Positions 35,545 to 44,586 of a stretch of 64,000 nt of DNA are shown piece by piece. A model generated the notes under the pieces. The model did no database searches. It saw nothing but the letters and a program-made list of their open reading frames with translations, and was not told the DNA's origin. Location of the stretch: contig MESQ01000022.1 of assembly GCA_001771065.1 (NCBI GenBank), positions 1 through 64,000 on the forward strand, given 5' to 3'. This DNA comes from Burkholderiales bacterium RIFOXYD12_FULL_59_19. GTDB taxonomy: Bacteria > Pseudomonadota > Gammaproteobacteria > Burkholderiales > Burkholderiaceae_C. Within the stretch, counting starts at the first letter, position 1, and the number at the start of each line of letters is the position of its first letter. Position numbers and translations under genes: made by a program.

Positions 35545-35643
35545 GTTGGGGTCAGAGCACGTCGCTTTGCGAGTGGTCTGACCCGCAAAGTCTCAAAAAG
35601 TTGGGGTCAGAGGTGCGCCGGTTCGCGAGTGGTCTGACCCGCA
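35545..35643. repeat. Two tandem copies of a dispersed hairpin repeat
   Basis: Two units of about 54 bp each contain GGGGTCAGA ... TCTGACCC, which folds into an 8-bp stem with an inner CAC/GTG pair in the first unit. The first copy is nearly identical to the three copies at 57932-58099. The second has a divergent loop (GGTGCGCCGGTTCGCGAG). Both lie between two convergent genes. Confidence 0.9.
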
Positions 35644-35647
35644 ATGT

Positions 35648-36562
35648 TTAAGTGTTGCTGACGCTCTGCTGGTCGCGGCTGGCAGCACCGCTGCGCACCA
35701 GATCATCCAGCAAGGCCAGCACCCAGTCCTGAAATGGCTGGCCGGCCGGGCCGCTGGACTGGTAGATCTGATGCAGCAGTGGGGTGCTCTGCGCCCATTG
35801 CAGCAAGCCCGCCAGTGGCACGTTCTGAACTTCAAGCAATTTGAACTTCAGCAGCACTTTGGCCGCATAACGAATGTGTTTTTCGGGCGCTTGCGCAAAG
35901 CTGTCCAGCCGCCTGCGCGCCCGTGCCAGCGCCTCGGCCACATCTGAAAACACCGTACCATGGCCGGGGATGATGAGGCGTGGGGCCAGCGCCTCGATCA
36001 CATCGAGGGTTTGCGCCACCTCAGTAAAGGCGTCGGTGCCGTCGAGCTCCGGGAACACCACACCAAAGCCGTTTTCCCACAAGGCATCCGCCGAGATCAG
36101 CAGGCGGTGTTCGGGCTGAAACAGGATCACCGAATGGGGATCGTGCCCGGGTGCGGCGTGAATTTGCCAGGGCTGGTCCCCCAGCAGGATGGCGGTATCG
36201 GGCTGCAGCGTGGTGCTGTAACCAAATGGCGGGCAGGTTTGACCGGTGGGCTGGTAGGACAAGGCCGCCGGATCCCAAGGTGTCACAAAGCGGGCATGCC
36301 CGGGCGGGATCAGGGTGTACAGCTGCGGGTAAGCGACTTGCAGCAGGGCGTTGCCACCACAGTGGTCGCTGTGCAAGTGGGTGTTGAGCAGCAGGTCAAG
36401 GGGCTGGCCTTGCAGGGCCGCCTGCAGCAGTCCCAGGGTCTGGGTGGCGTGGCTGGCATAACCGCTGTCAATCAGCGCGCACTGGTTTTTGCCACGGATC
36501 AGGATGTTGTTGGAGGACAACCAGCCGCGCTCGAACAGGGTAATGCCTTGGGGAAGTTGCAC
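35648..36562 (-). CDS. MBL-fold metallohydrolase
   Basis: This is about 304 aa. I prefer the GTG at 36562 (AAGG 6 nt upstream), giving MQLPQGITLFERGW; the track start is a TTG that overlaps the upstream gene. The metallo-beta-lactamase motifs are complete: LLNTHLHSDHCGG (motif 2), AAPGHDPHSV, ISADALWENGFG (Asp) and IIPGHGTVF. It is likely a glyoxalase II- or flavoprotein-like hydrolase with two metals. The substrate is unknown. The C-terminal 100 residues are helical and unlike the core. Confidence 0.85.
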   Translation of the reverse strand: MQLPQGITLFERGWLSSNNILIRGKNQCALIDSGYASHATQTLGLLQAALQGQPLDLLLNTHLHSDHCGGNALLQVAYPQLYTLIPPGHARFVTPWDPAALSYQPTGQTCPPFGYSTTLQPDTAILLGDQPWQIHAAPGHDPHSVILFQPEHRLLISADALWENGFGVVFPELDGTDAFTEVAQTLDVIEALAPRLIIPGHGTVFSDVAEALARARRRLDSFAQAPEKHIRYAAKVLLKFKLLEVQNVPLAGLLQWAQSTPLLHQIYQSSGPAGQPFQDWVLALLDDLVRSGAASRDQQSVSNT

Positions 36563-36626
36563 AAAGTACCTTTGACAAATAGACGGAGGAAGGGCGGCGG
36601 GGAAGGGCGCAGGCCCGCTGCTGACT

Positions 36627-37376
36627 TTAACCCTTGTTGGTGCCAACCAAAGCCAGGGTTTGGCTGAGTTCTGTCACGCACGCGGGGGCTGAGGTGTCAA
36701 ACAGGCAGGTAATCCAGGAGGATTCCCGTGCCTTGACCGTGTCGAGAAAACTGCTGACTGTGCCTTGTTTGCGCGCCAGGCCGGCAAAGTGGTTAAAGCC
36801 GGACTCAAGAAAGGTTTGCAGCGAGCCCAAGCCGGCCAGTTGTGCCGGTTTGCGCATCATTTTGAGCATGAAGTGCAGGCCTGGCTTGCGCGTCAGTTGC
36901 CCAAGATCCTCGCCAATGCGAAGCACCGTGTTGAGCTGCCAAAGGCGGTCGTCACGGCGACCCACATTGCGCCAGGCCATTACATAGGCTTGCGCATCCG
37001 GCAAGCCGGGTTGCAGCTGCCAGTTCAGTGCCATGGCCAGGTCAAGTTCTTCCGTGAGCTGATGTAACTCGGCCAAGGCCACGGCTGTGGCAACCACTGG
37101 CTCGGGAAACGTGCGCTGCAGGGCGCCGGCAATGCGGGCAAATTGCGCGTCGCGCTCGGCAAAGTTTTTGGCGCCGTAAAGTTCTTCCAAAAAGAAATTG
37201 GCGCAGGCGGCATAGCTGGCTGAGTGCAACAGGTCTTGGTAGGTGCCGGCAAAACGCTGCGCCTGCATGTGTTTGACGGTGTGGAGTGCCAGCGCCAGAT
37301 CAGGTTGGTCGGCAACCGTTTGGCGAAGTGCGACCACCCGGGCGATAGACTCCCGTATCTGGTTTGAAGCTTGCAT
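36627..37376 (-). CDS. Conserved protein with FFLEELY motif
   Basis: This is 249 aa, soluble and mostly alpha-helical. The motif ANFFLEELYGAKNFAERD (residues about 59-76) is characteristic of an uncharacterised proteobacterial family known only by this motif. No catalytic residues or signal peptide are evident. The MBL-fold gene lies 64 bp downstream on the same strand and may be co-transcribed. Function unknown. Confidence 0.75.
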   Translation of the reverse strand: MQASNQIRESIARVVALRQTVADQPDLALALHTVKHMQAQRFAGTYQDLLHSASYAACANFFLEELYGAKNFAERDAQFARIAGALQRTFPEPVVATAVALAELHQLTEELDLAMALNWQLQPGLPDAQAYVMAWRNVGRRDDRLWQLNTVLRIGEDLGQLTRKPGLHFMLKMMRKPAQLAGLGSLQTFLESGFNHFAGLARKQGTVSSFLDTVKARESSWITCLFDTSAPACVTELSQTLALVGTNKG

Positions 37377-37481
37377 GGTGCACCAAGTTTAGCCAGACAA
37401 CTTGTTTTAAAACCAACGTCCGCAAAGGCGTTATGCTCTCTAGAGATTAATACCTAGGGAAAACCCTTATATTTAAGTCCT

Positions 37482-38207
37482 ATGACTGAAATTTTTCTCG
37501 ATTCTTTGGTTTCTGCTGATCCTGCTGCTGTGGCGCCTGCTGCCGCGCCGCAAGTATTGGTGCATGCCAGCGTAGCCAGAAAAGCAGATGTCGTGGTGCC
37601 GATTCGCTCGCTGGGCGAAAACCACCGCGGGCGCATCGCCAGACACCTCAAGGCGCTGGATGCCCATGACCGCTACTACCGTTTTGGTTTTGCCGCCAAC
37701 GATGCACAGATTGACCGGTATGTGAATGGCCTGGATTTTGAGCGTGATGAAATTTTTGGCATTTACAACCGCAATCTGGTGCTGATTGCGGTGGCGCATC
37801 TGGCTTATGCCCCAGACACCGGTGCCAACCCCAGTGCCGAGTTTGGGGTTTCCGTGCTGCCGCAGGCACGTGGCCGGCACTATGGCGCGCGTCTGTTTGA
37901 GCGCGCCGTAATGCACGCTCGCAATGTGGGGGTGAGCAAACTGTATGTTCATGTGCTGAGTGAAAACACCGCCATGCTGAAAATTGCCAGCCATGCCGGG
38001 GCCATGTTTGTGCGGGATGGGGCTGAAACAGAGGGTTACCTGACCTTGGCGCCTGCCACCCTCAACAGCCACCTGACTGAATTGGTTAACGAGCAGTTGG
38101 CGCAGGTCAACTACCAGTTCAAGGTGCAAGCCCGGCAAATGCGCCACACGATCTCCAGCCTGCAAAGTGCCTGGCGTGGCAGCGACAGAGCTGAAAAAAG
38201 CGAGTGA
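37482..38207 (+). CDS. GNAT-family N-acetyltransferase
   Basis: This is 241 aa. A GNAT core lies at residues about 40-185: RYYRFGFAAND, NLVLIAVAHLAY, FGVSVLPQARGRHYGARLFERAV (acetyl-CoA loop, QARGRHYG) and LYVHVLSENTAMLKIASHAG. The C-terminal 50 residues are polar and helical. The substrate is unknown; LPQARGRHYG fits a small-molecule or protein Nalpha/epsilon acetyltransferase. An AT-rich segment (CCTTATATTTAAG) just upstream may carry its promoter. Confidence 0.85.
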   Translation: MTEIFLDSLVSADPAAVAPAAAPQVLVHASVARKADVVVPIRSLGENHRGRIARHLKALDAHDRYYRFGFAANDAQIDRYVNGLDFERDEIFGIYNRNLVLIAVAHLAYAPDTGANPSAEFGVSVLPQARGRHYGARLFERAVMHARNVGVSKLYVHVLSENTAMLKIASHAGAMFVRDGAETEGYLTLAPATLNSHLTELVNEQLAQVNYQFKVQARQMRHTISSLQSAWRGSDRAEKSE

Positions 38208-38299
38208 TGTTGGTTCTGCGCTGAATTTTTTGCAGGGCAAATCCGTTATCCGCTATCCTTATGGCTTGTTTAACAACCGCATGTCCTGCTTGATTGGCT

Positions 38300-39166
38300 G
38301 TGTCCGACCCTTACCCTACGCGTCCCGACCGGGAAGACAAACGAACTTTTTTGCAGAAAATTGCCGAGTTCATTCACCCCGGTCCTGATTCGACCGACGA
38401 GTTGATAGAGACCCTGGCAGAAGCCGAGCACAACCAGCTCATTGGTGCTGATTCGCGCAAGATGCTCGAAGGCGTGATCCGCATGGCCGACATGAGTGCC
38501 GGCGACGTGATGGTGCCCACCACCCGCATGGAGCTGGTCAATATTGATGATCCCTACGACACCACGATGCATGGGGTGATCGACACGGCGCACTCGCGTT
38601 TCCCGGTGTTTGAGGGGGAGCGCGAAAACATCATCGGCATCCTGATGGCCAAGGACCTGCTCAAGTTGCAGCGTGCGCCAGAACTCAATATTCGCGCCCT
38701 GTTGCGCCCTGCCGTGTTTGTGCCCGAGAGCAAGGGCTTGAACGATTTGCTGCGTGACTTTCAGAGCAACCACAACCACCTGGCCATCGTGATCGACGAA
38801 TTTGGTCGCGTCGCCGGACTGGTCACCATTGAGGACGTGCTGGAAGAAATTGTGGGCGAGATCGAGGACGAATTTGACATTGCCGAGGATGAAGGCGATA
38901 TCTTTGGCCTGGCCGACCGGAGTTACCGCGTGAGTGGTGACACCACCATCGAGCGGGTCGAGTTGGCTTTTGGGGTCAAGCTTGACAGCACCGATTCCGA
39001 CGAAGACTTTGACACCATTGGTGGTCTGATCGCCCATGAGATGGGCCATGTGCCCCGGCGCGGCGAGCACCATGTGCGTTCGGGCCTTGATTTTGTGGTG
39101 ATGCACACCAAAGGCGGCGCGGTGAAGTGGTTCAAGGTGTCCCCGGTGCCGGATGAGTCTGCCTGA
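38300..39166 (+). CDS. corC: CorC/YbeX-type CBS-domain transporter accessory protein
   Basis: This is about 288 aa. The GTG at 38300 (MSDPYPTRPDRED) is chosen over the TTG two codons earlier; neither has a clear RBS. It has two CBS domains (about residues 65-120 and 130-190; VPTTRMELVNI, FPVFEGERENIIGILMAKDLL, LAIVIDEFGRVAGLVTIEDVLEEI) and a C-terminal CorC/HlyC domain (YRVSGDTTIERV ... IGGLIAHEMGHVPRRGE). It lacks the DUF21 membrane part, so it is the soluble YbeX type linked to Mg/Co tolerance and ribosome health. It overlaps lnt by 14 bp, a conserved pairing. Confidence 0.9.
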   Translation: MSDPYPTRPDREDKRTFLQKIAEFIHPGPDSTDELIETLAEAEHNQLIGADSRKMLEGVIRMADMSAGDVMVPTTRMELVNIDDPYDTTMHGVIDTAHSRFPVFEGERENIIGILMAKDLLKLQRAPELNIRALLRPAVFVPESKGLNDLLRDFQSNHNHLAIVIDEFGRVAGLVTIEDVLEEIVGEIEDEFDIAEDEGDIFGLADRSYRVSGDTTIERVELAFGVKLDSTDSDEDFDTIGGLIAHEMGHVPRRGEHHVRSGLDFVVMHTKGGAVKWFKVSPVPDESA

Positions 39167-40778
39167 TAACCCGGGCTTTGGCCTGTTTGTGCGTCAATCC
39201 CGGACCACTGCGGTGATGCGCTGGCTGGTGCTGCTGCTTGCCGGTGGCTTGCAGGCGGCCAGCCTGGCCTGGCCCGTGGCCATGCCGCAGAGCCTGGCGT
39301 GGCTGGGTCTGGCCCACGGGCAGCCGCTGTGGTGGGGGCAAGGTCTGGCGCTGTCTGCCTTGGTGTTTTTGCTGCGCAGCAGTGGCAGCTGGCGGCTGGC
39401 ACTGCTGCAAGGCTGGGTCTTCGCCACGGCCTGGCTGGCCTGCACCTTTGGCTGGCTTTTTACTTCCATGCATACCTATGGCGGGCTGGCTGCGCCGCTG
39501 GCCATTCTGGCTGTGTTGGCGCTGGCAGGTTTGTTGGCGCTGTATTACGCAGCTGCGGCAGGTGTGTTCAGGCTGTTGGCGGGTGTTCATCCATTTTGGG
39601 CTGGACTGGTTTTTGCCGCCTTGTGGCTGCTGGCCGAGCTGGCTCGGGGCTTGCTGTTGACCGGTTTTGGCTGGGGTGCCATCGGCTACGCGCATCTGAC
39701 GGGGCCACTGGCGGGCCTGCTTCCCTGGGGGGGGCTGTATGGCGCCGGTTTTGTTGCCGCCTTACTGGCTGGCTGCCTGACGCTGGGCGGGCGCGCTGCG
39801 TTGTTGGGGCACTGGCGCGATGCCCTGGCGTGTGGTGCCGCTGTGCTGGTCGGTTTGCTGTTGCCACAGTGGCTGCCCCAGCCGCTGGGCGGCTCGGCCG
39901 GTACGCTGGAGGTGACCCTGTTACAAGGCAACATTGCCCAAAACGAAAAATTTGATTCGGAGACCGGCGTGCTCAAAGCCCTGACGTGGTACGGCGAGCA
40001 GCTTCAGCAGAACCAGAGCCCGCTCATCATCACACCCGAGACGGCGCTGCCGCTGCTGCCGGATCAACTGCCCGAAGGCTATTGGCAGGCCTTGCAGCAA
40101 CGTTTTGCCTTGGGTGAGCAGGCAGCGCTGGTGGGGGTTCCGCTGGGCAGTTTCAGCGCGGGTTATACCAATTCGGTGGTTGGGCTTAAGCCCGGGCAGG
40201 CGACGCCATGGCGTTACGACAAGCACCATCTGGTGCCCTTTGGTGAGTTCATCCCGCCGTTTTTTCGCTGGTTTACCAACCTCATGAACATTCCACTGGG
40301 TGACTTCAACCGTGGCGCCCTGCCACAGCCCACCTTTGACTGGCAGGGGCAGCGGCTGGCCGCCACCATTTGTTATGAAAACTTGTTCAGCGAAGAGCTG
40401 GCAACGCAGTTTCTGACGGCCGAAAAGGCCCCTACGGTATTGGTCAATGTCAGCAACCTGGGTTGGTTTGGTGACAGCCTGGCCATGAACCAGCATCTGC
40501 AAATTGCCCGGCTGCGCGCGCTGGAGTTTGACCGGCCCTTTTTGTTGGCCACCAACACCGGGCAGACCGCCATCGTCGACCATCACGCCCGGGTGACCCA
40601 TGCGGCCACGCCGCACACCGCCACGGCGCTGCACGGCACGGTGGAGGGGCGCACCGGCGTCACGCCCTATGCCTGGTGGCTGGCGCGCTGGGGATTGTGG
40701 CCCTTGCTGCTGCTGGCGCTGGGCTTGCTGCTTTTTGCTTGGTTGAAGCAGCGCCCGGGCAGTGATTCTCATTTTTGA
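39153..40778 (+). CDS. lnt: Apolipoprotein N-acyltransferase
   Basis: This is 541 aa. The N-terminal half has about six to seven membrane helices. The C-terminal nitrilase domain has the catalytic triad Glu in LIITPETALPLL (residues about 290-301), Lys in RYDKHHLVPFGEFIP (about 352-366) and Cys in ATICYENLFSEEL (about 407-419). A final helix anchors the C-terminus. It adds the third acyl chain to the N-terminal Cys of lipoproteins in the inner membrane before Lol export. It is translationally coupled to corC. Confidence 0.96.
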   Translation: MSLPDNPGFGLFVRQSRTTAVMRWLVLLLAGGLQAASLAWPVAMPQSLAWLGLAHGQPLWWGQGLALSALVFLLRSSGSWRLALLQGWVFATAWLACTFGWLFTSMHTYGGLAAPLAILAVLALAGLLALYYAAAAGVFRLLAGVHPFWAGLVFAALWLLAELARGLLLTGFGWGAIGYAHLTGPLAGLLPWGGLYGAGFVAALLAGCLTLGGRAALLGHWRDALACGAAVLVGLLLPQWLPQPLGGSAGTLEVTLLQGNIAQNEKFDSETGVLKALTWYGEQLQQNQSPLIITPETALPLLPDQLPEGYWQALQQRFALGEQAALVGVPLGSFSAGYTNSVVGLKPGQATPWRYDKHHLVPFGEFIPPFFRWFTNLMNIPLGDFNRGALPQPTFDWQGQRLAATICYENLFSEELATQFLTAEKAPTVLVNVSNLGWFGDSLAMNQHLQIARLRALEFDRPFLLATNTGQTAIVDHHARVTHAATPHTATALHGTVEGRTGVTPYAWWLARWGLWPLLLLALGLLLFAWLKQRPGSDSHF

Positions 40779-40874
40779 CCGCAGTTTGTAGGCTGGATGG
40801 CGCGCAGCGTAATCTGGTGGGTCTCCCATGCAGGTGTTTCGTGACAAGCCGGGTCTCGCCCCGGCGGGCGACTC

Positions 40875-40902
40875 ACTTTTCTTTGCTTCGCCAAAGAAAA
40901 GT
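40875..40902. repeat. Perfect 11-bp stem hairpin
   Basis: ACTTTTCTTTG, a 6-nt loop (CTTCGC) and CAAAGAAAAGT. It lies about 100 bp after lnt and could act as a transcript end. A degenerate AAGCAAAAGAAAGG follows. Similar AAAGAAAAG-rich repeats are common in Comamonadaceae spacers (recollection, not tested). Confidence 0.75.
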
Positions 40903-40924
40903 AAGCAAAAGAAAGGCGACCCCG

Positions 40925-41058
40925 CTGTCTGCGACCTTCCGCTTCGCTCCAGGCAACCTGCGCTGGGAGAGTTTTGCGGGGGAGTCGCTCGAACTCGCTA
41001 CGCTCAGACAATCGCGCCTCCTGATCCCGCAAAACCCACCCAGCGCAGGCGCAGACAG
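40925..41058. repeat. Long nested imperfect palindrome
   Basis: The outer arms CTGTCTGCG/CGCAGACAG and inner 21-bp arms (40960-40980 and 41026-41046; 19 of 21 pairs) enclose a central region with GCTCGAACTCGCTACGCTC. The structure resembles a MITE-like or REP-type element rather than a gene. Confidence 0.75.
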
Positions 41059-41202
41059 AAGGGGGTGGGGCGCAGGGCATCCAACGCCTCGTGCTGCTGC
41101 GCAGCACATCGTGCGCGCAGGTACGCAGTCTGTAGCCCAATGGAGCATCGTGTAGTCCGGGTGCCTTTGGGTAGTTCAAAATGACGAGTCGAACGACCTC
41201 AA

Positions 41203-41334
41203 GGCATGGTGATTGGGGCATGTGACCGGGCTTTGGAGCGAAAGGCGCGCGCAGAAAGAATGCCGCGTACTTTTTAGAAAGGTCGCGCGTGATTTCGCGC
41301 CAAAACCGCATGCGCATGACCCAGTTGCCGTGCC
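41203..41334. repeat. 132-bp palindromic element, copy 1
   Basis: The ends GGCATGG and CCGTGCC are near-inverted repeats and pairing continues inward for about 50 bp (for example CTTTGGAGCGAAA against TTTCGCGCCAAAA). A second copy of exactly the same length lies at 58109-58240 in the same orientation. Confidence 0.85.
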
Positions 41335-41507
41335 GGGCGCACACGTCGCTGTTCACCCCCCCGGAATCGACCGCCATCCCCACACTTTGAATCGCCCCCG
41401 TCGCCTTTTGAGGTGCGCATAAGCCCGTAAAATTGGCAGTTCAGACGCAGGTGCTTGTGTCAAACCTATTTACTTCCGGGCAGCGTTGCGCGCTGTCCTT
41501 ACCGCTT

Positions 41508-42428
41508 ATGTTGACCTTCCAGCAAATTATTTTGAAACTGCAGTCGTATTGGGACGCCCAGGGCTGCGCGTTGTTACAGCCTTACGACATGGAAGTCGGT
41601 GCGGGCACCTCGCACACGGCGACCTTTTTGCGGGCGCTCGGGCCGGAGCCCTGGAAAGCAGCCTACGTGCAGCCGAGTCGGCGCCCCAAGGACGGCCGTT
41701 ACGGCGAAAACCCGAACCGTTTGCAACATTACTACCAGTACCAGGTGGTGCTCAAACCTGCGCCCAGCAATATTCTGGAGCTCTACCTTGGCAGCCTGGA
41801 AGCGCTGGGCTTCGATCTGAAAAAGAACGACATTCGTTTTGTCGAAGACGACTGGGAAAACCCCACGCTGGGCGCCTGGGGGTTGGGTTGGGAAGTCTGG
41901 CTCAACGGCATGGAAGTGACCCAGTTCACCTACTTCCAGCAAGTCGGGGGCATTGACTGCCGCCCGATTACCGGCGAGATCACTTACGGCCTGGAACGTC
42001 TGGCCATGTATCTGCAAGGGGTGGACAACGTCTACAACCTGATCTGGACCACTGCGGCCGATGGCACCCAGCTCACCTACGGCGACGTTTACAAGCAAAA
42101 CGAGGTCGAGCAGTCCACCTACAACTTCGAGCACAGCGATGCCGACTTTCTGTTCACCGCCTTCACGTCCCATGAAAAGCAGGCCAAGCACCTGATGGAA
42201 GCGCAATTGGCGCTGCCCGCCTACGAGCAGGTGCTCAAATGCGCCCACAGTTTCAACCTGCTGGATGCCCGTGGTGCCATTTCTGTGACCGAACGTGCCG
42301 CTTACATTGGCCGCATCCGCACGCTGGCGCGTGGCGTGGCACAAAGCTACTTTGACAGCCGGGAGCGACTGGGTTTCCCGATGGCACCGCGTGCCTGGGT
42401 TGCTGAAATGTCTAAGAAAGCCGCCTGA
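41508..42428 (+). CDS. glyQ: Glycyl-tRNA synthetase alpha subunit
   Basis: This is 306 aa from ATG 41508; the track ORF is extended upstream. It starts [20 protein letters not shown], the family hallmark, and continues with [41 protein letters not shown] and [15 protein letters not shown]. It forms the catalytic class II core of the alpha2beta2 bacterial enzyme and charges tRNA-Gly. glyS follows after 1 nt. Confidence 0.98.
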   Translation: MLTFQQIILKLQSYWDAQGCALLQPYDMEVGAGTSHTATFLRALGPEPWKAAYVQPSRRPKDGRYGENPNRLQHYYQYQVVLKPAPSNILELYLGSLEALGFDLKKNDIRFVEDDWENPTLGAWGLGWEVWLNGMEVTQFTYFQQVGGIDCRPITGEITYGLERLAMYLQGVDNVYNLIWTTAADGTQLTYGDVYKQNEVEQSTYNFEHSDADFLFTAFTSHEKQAKHLMEAQLALPAYEQVLKCAHSFNLLDARGAISVTERAAYIGRIRTLARGVAQSYFDSRERLGFPMAPRAWVAEMSKKAA

Positions 42429-42429
42429 A

Positions 42430-44571
42430 ATGACCCACCAAAATCTTCTCGTTGAACTGTTTGTTGAAGAGTTGCCGCCCAAGGCGCTGAAAAAGCTTGG
42501 CGACGTGTTTGCCAGCCAACTGTGCGCGCAATTGCGTCAGCTGGGTCTGGCCTCCAGCGACTCGGTGAGCACGCCGTTTGCGTCACCGCGCCGACTGGCC
42601 GCGCACATCACGCATGTGGCGGCCAAGGCTGTTGACACTGCGGTGCAGCAAAAACTGATGCCGGTGAGCGTCGGGCTCGATGCCAACGGCCTGGCCACCC
42701 CCGCCTTGCTGAAAAAACTGCAGGCGCTGGGTGCCGACGTGTCCGACCCGGTGTTTGCCGTGGCGGCGTTGCGCAAGGCGCCAGATGGCAAGACCGAAGC
42801 GCTGTTTTATGACAGCCTGGTCACCGGTGCCACACTGGATGTGGGCTTGCAGCAAGCCTTGCTGGCAGCGCTGGCGCAGCTGCCGATTCCCAAAATGATG
42901 AGTTACCAGTTGGAGACCGATTGCGAACTGCCGGGCTGGAGCAGCGTGCATTTTGTGCGCCCGGCGCATGGCCTGCTGGCTTTGCACGGCAGCACCGTGG
43001 TGCCGGTCAAGGTGCTCGGTCTGACTTCGGGCAAGCTGACGCAGGGCCACCGTTTTGAGGCGCACAAGTCGCCGGTGCATGTGGACCATGCCGACGACTA
43101 CGCTGCCACGCTGCTGCGAGACGGGTCAGTCATTGCCAGCTTTGAGGATCGGCGCTTTGCCATCGTGCAGCAACTGGCGCAGGCCGCCGAGCGCCTGGGC
43201 CCGGGTTTTGAGGTGCTGATGGACGACGCCCTGCTCGACGAGGTCACGGCCCTGGTGGAGCGCCCCAATGTGCTGACCTGCCAGTTCGAAGAACAGTTTT
43301 TGGCAGTGCCGCAAGAGTGCCTGATCCTCACCATGAAGGCCAATCAGAAGTACTTTCCGCTGGTGGATACCCAGGGCAAGCTGACGAACCAGTTTCTGGT
43401 GGTGAGCAACATCAGCCCGTTGGACGCCAGCGCCGTGATTGGCGGCAATGAACGGGTGGTGCGCCCGCGCCTGAGCGACGCCAAGTTCTTCTATGACCAG
43501 GACCGCAAGAAAACGCTCGAATCCCGCGTGGCGGGTCTTGACAAGGTGGTTTACCACAACAAACTGGGCACGCAGGGCGAGCGTATGGCACGTGTGTGCG
43601 CCATTGCCCGAGCGCTCGCGCTGCAACTTGGCGGCGAGGCGTTGGCAGAAAAAGCCGACCAGGCCGCGCGCCTGGCCAAGACTGACCTGCTGACCGACAT
43701 GGTCGGTGAGTTCCCTGAATTACAAGGCATCATGGGCGGCTACTACGCACGCCACGACGGTCTGGACGCCGACATTGCCGAGGCCATTGAAGACCACTAC
43801 AAACCGCGTTTTGCCGGTGATGCCCTGCCGCGCAACCCGGTCGGTGTGGCGGTGGCGTTGGCCGACAAACTGGAAACTCTGGTCGGCATGTTTGGCATTG
43901 GCAACCTGCCCACCGGCGACAAAGATCCGTTTGCCCTGCGCCGCCATGCGCTGGGCGTGATCCGGATGTTGGTTGAAAAAGACCTGGCGCTGGATTTGCA
44001 GACGCTGGTGGGGTCTGCCGTGCCGGCTTTTGGCGACAAGATTACCGACGCCCGTTTGGCGCTCAGCGACTTCGTTTATGACCGTCTGGCGGGCTCCCTG
44101 CGTGAGCAGGGCTACAGCGCGCTCGAAGTCGATGCCGTGCTGGCGCTGCGACCGCAGCGTCTGGGTGACGTGCCACGCCGTTTGGCGGCGGTGCGCGCCT
44201 TTACCGTGCTGGCAGAAGCGCCAGCACTGGCGGCGGCTAACAAACGCATCAGCAACATTCTGAAAAAAGCCGACGTCACGGGCGCAGTTGATGCCCATGT
44301 GAGCGAATTGCTGCTTCAGGAACCGGCCGAACAAGCGCTGTACGCGGCCATGCAGGGCATCGCACCACGCGCCCAGGCGCTGTTTGCGGTGGGTGATTAC
44401 ACCGCCGCGCTGCAAACCCTGGCGGCCTTGCGCGCGCCGGTCGATGCATTTTTTGACGGCGTGATGGTCAACGCAGAAGCCCTTGATTTGCGGCTGAACC
44501 GTCTGGGTCTGCTCAAAACCCTGCACCAGGCGATGAACCAGGTGGCCGATTTGTCGCGCCTGGCCGCGTAA
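42430..44571 (+). CDS. glyS: Glycyl-tRNA synthetase beta subunit
   Basis: This is 713 aa from ATG 42430, one base after the glyQ stop; the track ORF starts inside glyQ. It begins NLLVELFVEELPPKALKKLG and carries the HD-like region with KTDLLTDMVGEFPELQGIMGGYYA (part quoted) and DKLETLVGMFGIGNLPTGDKDPFALRR (DPFALRR motif). The C-terminus is an anticodon-binding DALR-type domain (about 590-690). It completes the alpha2beta2 enzyme. Confidence 0.98.
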   Translation: MTHQNLLVELFVEELPPKALKKLGDVFASQLCAQLRQLGLASSDSVSTPFASPRRLAAHITHVAAKAVDTAVQQKLMPVSVGLDANGLATPALLKKLQALGADVSDPVFAVAALRKAPDGKTEALFYDSLVTGATLDVGLQQALLAALAQLPIPKMMSYQLETDCELPGWSSVHFVRPAHGLLALHGSTVVPVKVLGLTSGKLTQGHRFEAHKSPVHVDHADDYAATLLRDGSVIASFEDRRFAIVQQLAQAAERLGPGFEVLMDDALLDEVTALVERPNVLTCQFEEQFLAVPQECLILTMKANQKYFPLVDTQGKLTNQFLVVSNISPLDASAVIGGNERVVRPRLSDAKFFYDQDRKKTLESRVAGLDKVVYHNKLGTQGERMARVCAIARALALQLGGEALAEKADQAARLAKTDLLTDMVGEFPELQGIMGGYYARHDGLDADIAEAIEDHYKPRFAGDALPRNPVGVAVALADKLETLVGMFGIGNLPTGDKDPFALRRHALGVIRMLVEKDLALDLQTLVGSAVPAFGDKITDARLALSDFVYDRLAGSLREQGYSALEVDAVLALRPQRLGDVPRRLAAVRAFTVLAEAPALAAANKRISNILKKADVTGAVDAHVSELLLQEPAEQALYAAMQGIAPRAQALFAVGDYTAALQTLAALRAPVDAFFDGVMVNAEALDLRLNRLGLLKTLHQAMNQVADLSRLAA

Positions 44572-44586
44572 CCCGCAGTATCTACC

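Larger units (their letters stand above)
40779..41507. other. 729-bp gene-free, repeat-rich interval before glyQ
   Basis: No credible gene; the ORFs listed here are repeat shadows. It contains an 11-bp-stem hairpin, a long nested palindrome and a 132-bp palindromic element (listed separately), then about 170 bp leading to glyQ. Elsewhere in the Burkholderiales block lnt and glyQ are close neighbours, so this looks like repeat accumulation in a spacer. Confidence 0.7.

Noticed and set aside
40769-41383. ORFs of 126-204 aa between lnt and glyQ
   Set aside because: They cover palindromic repeats, and the same words appear in another frame at 58119-58334, so they are repeat-derived.
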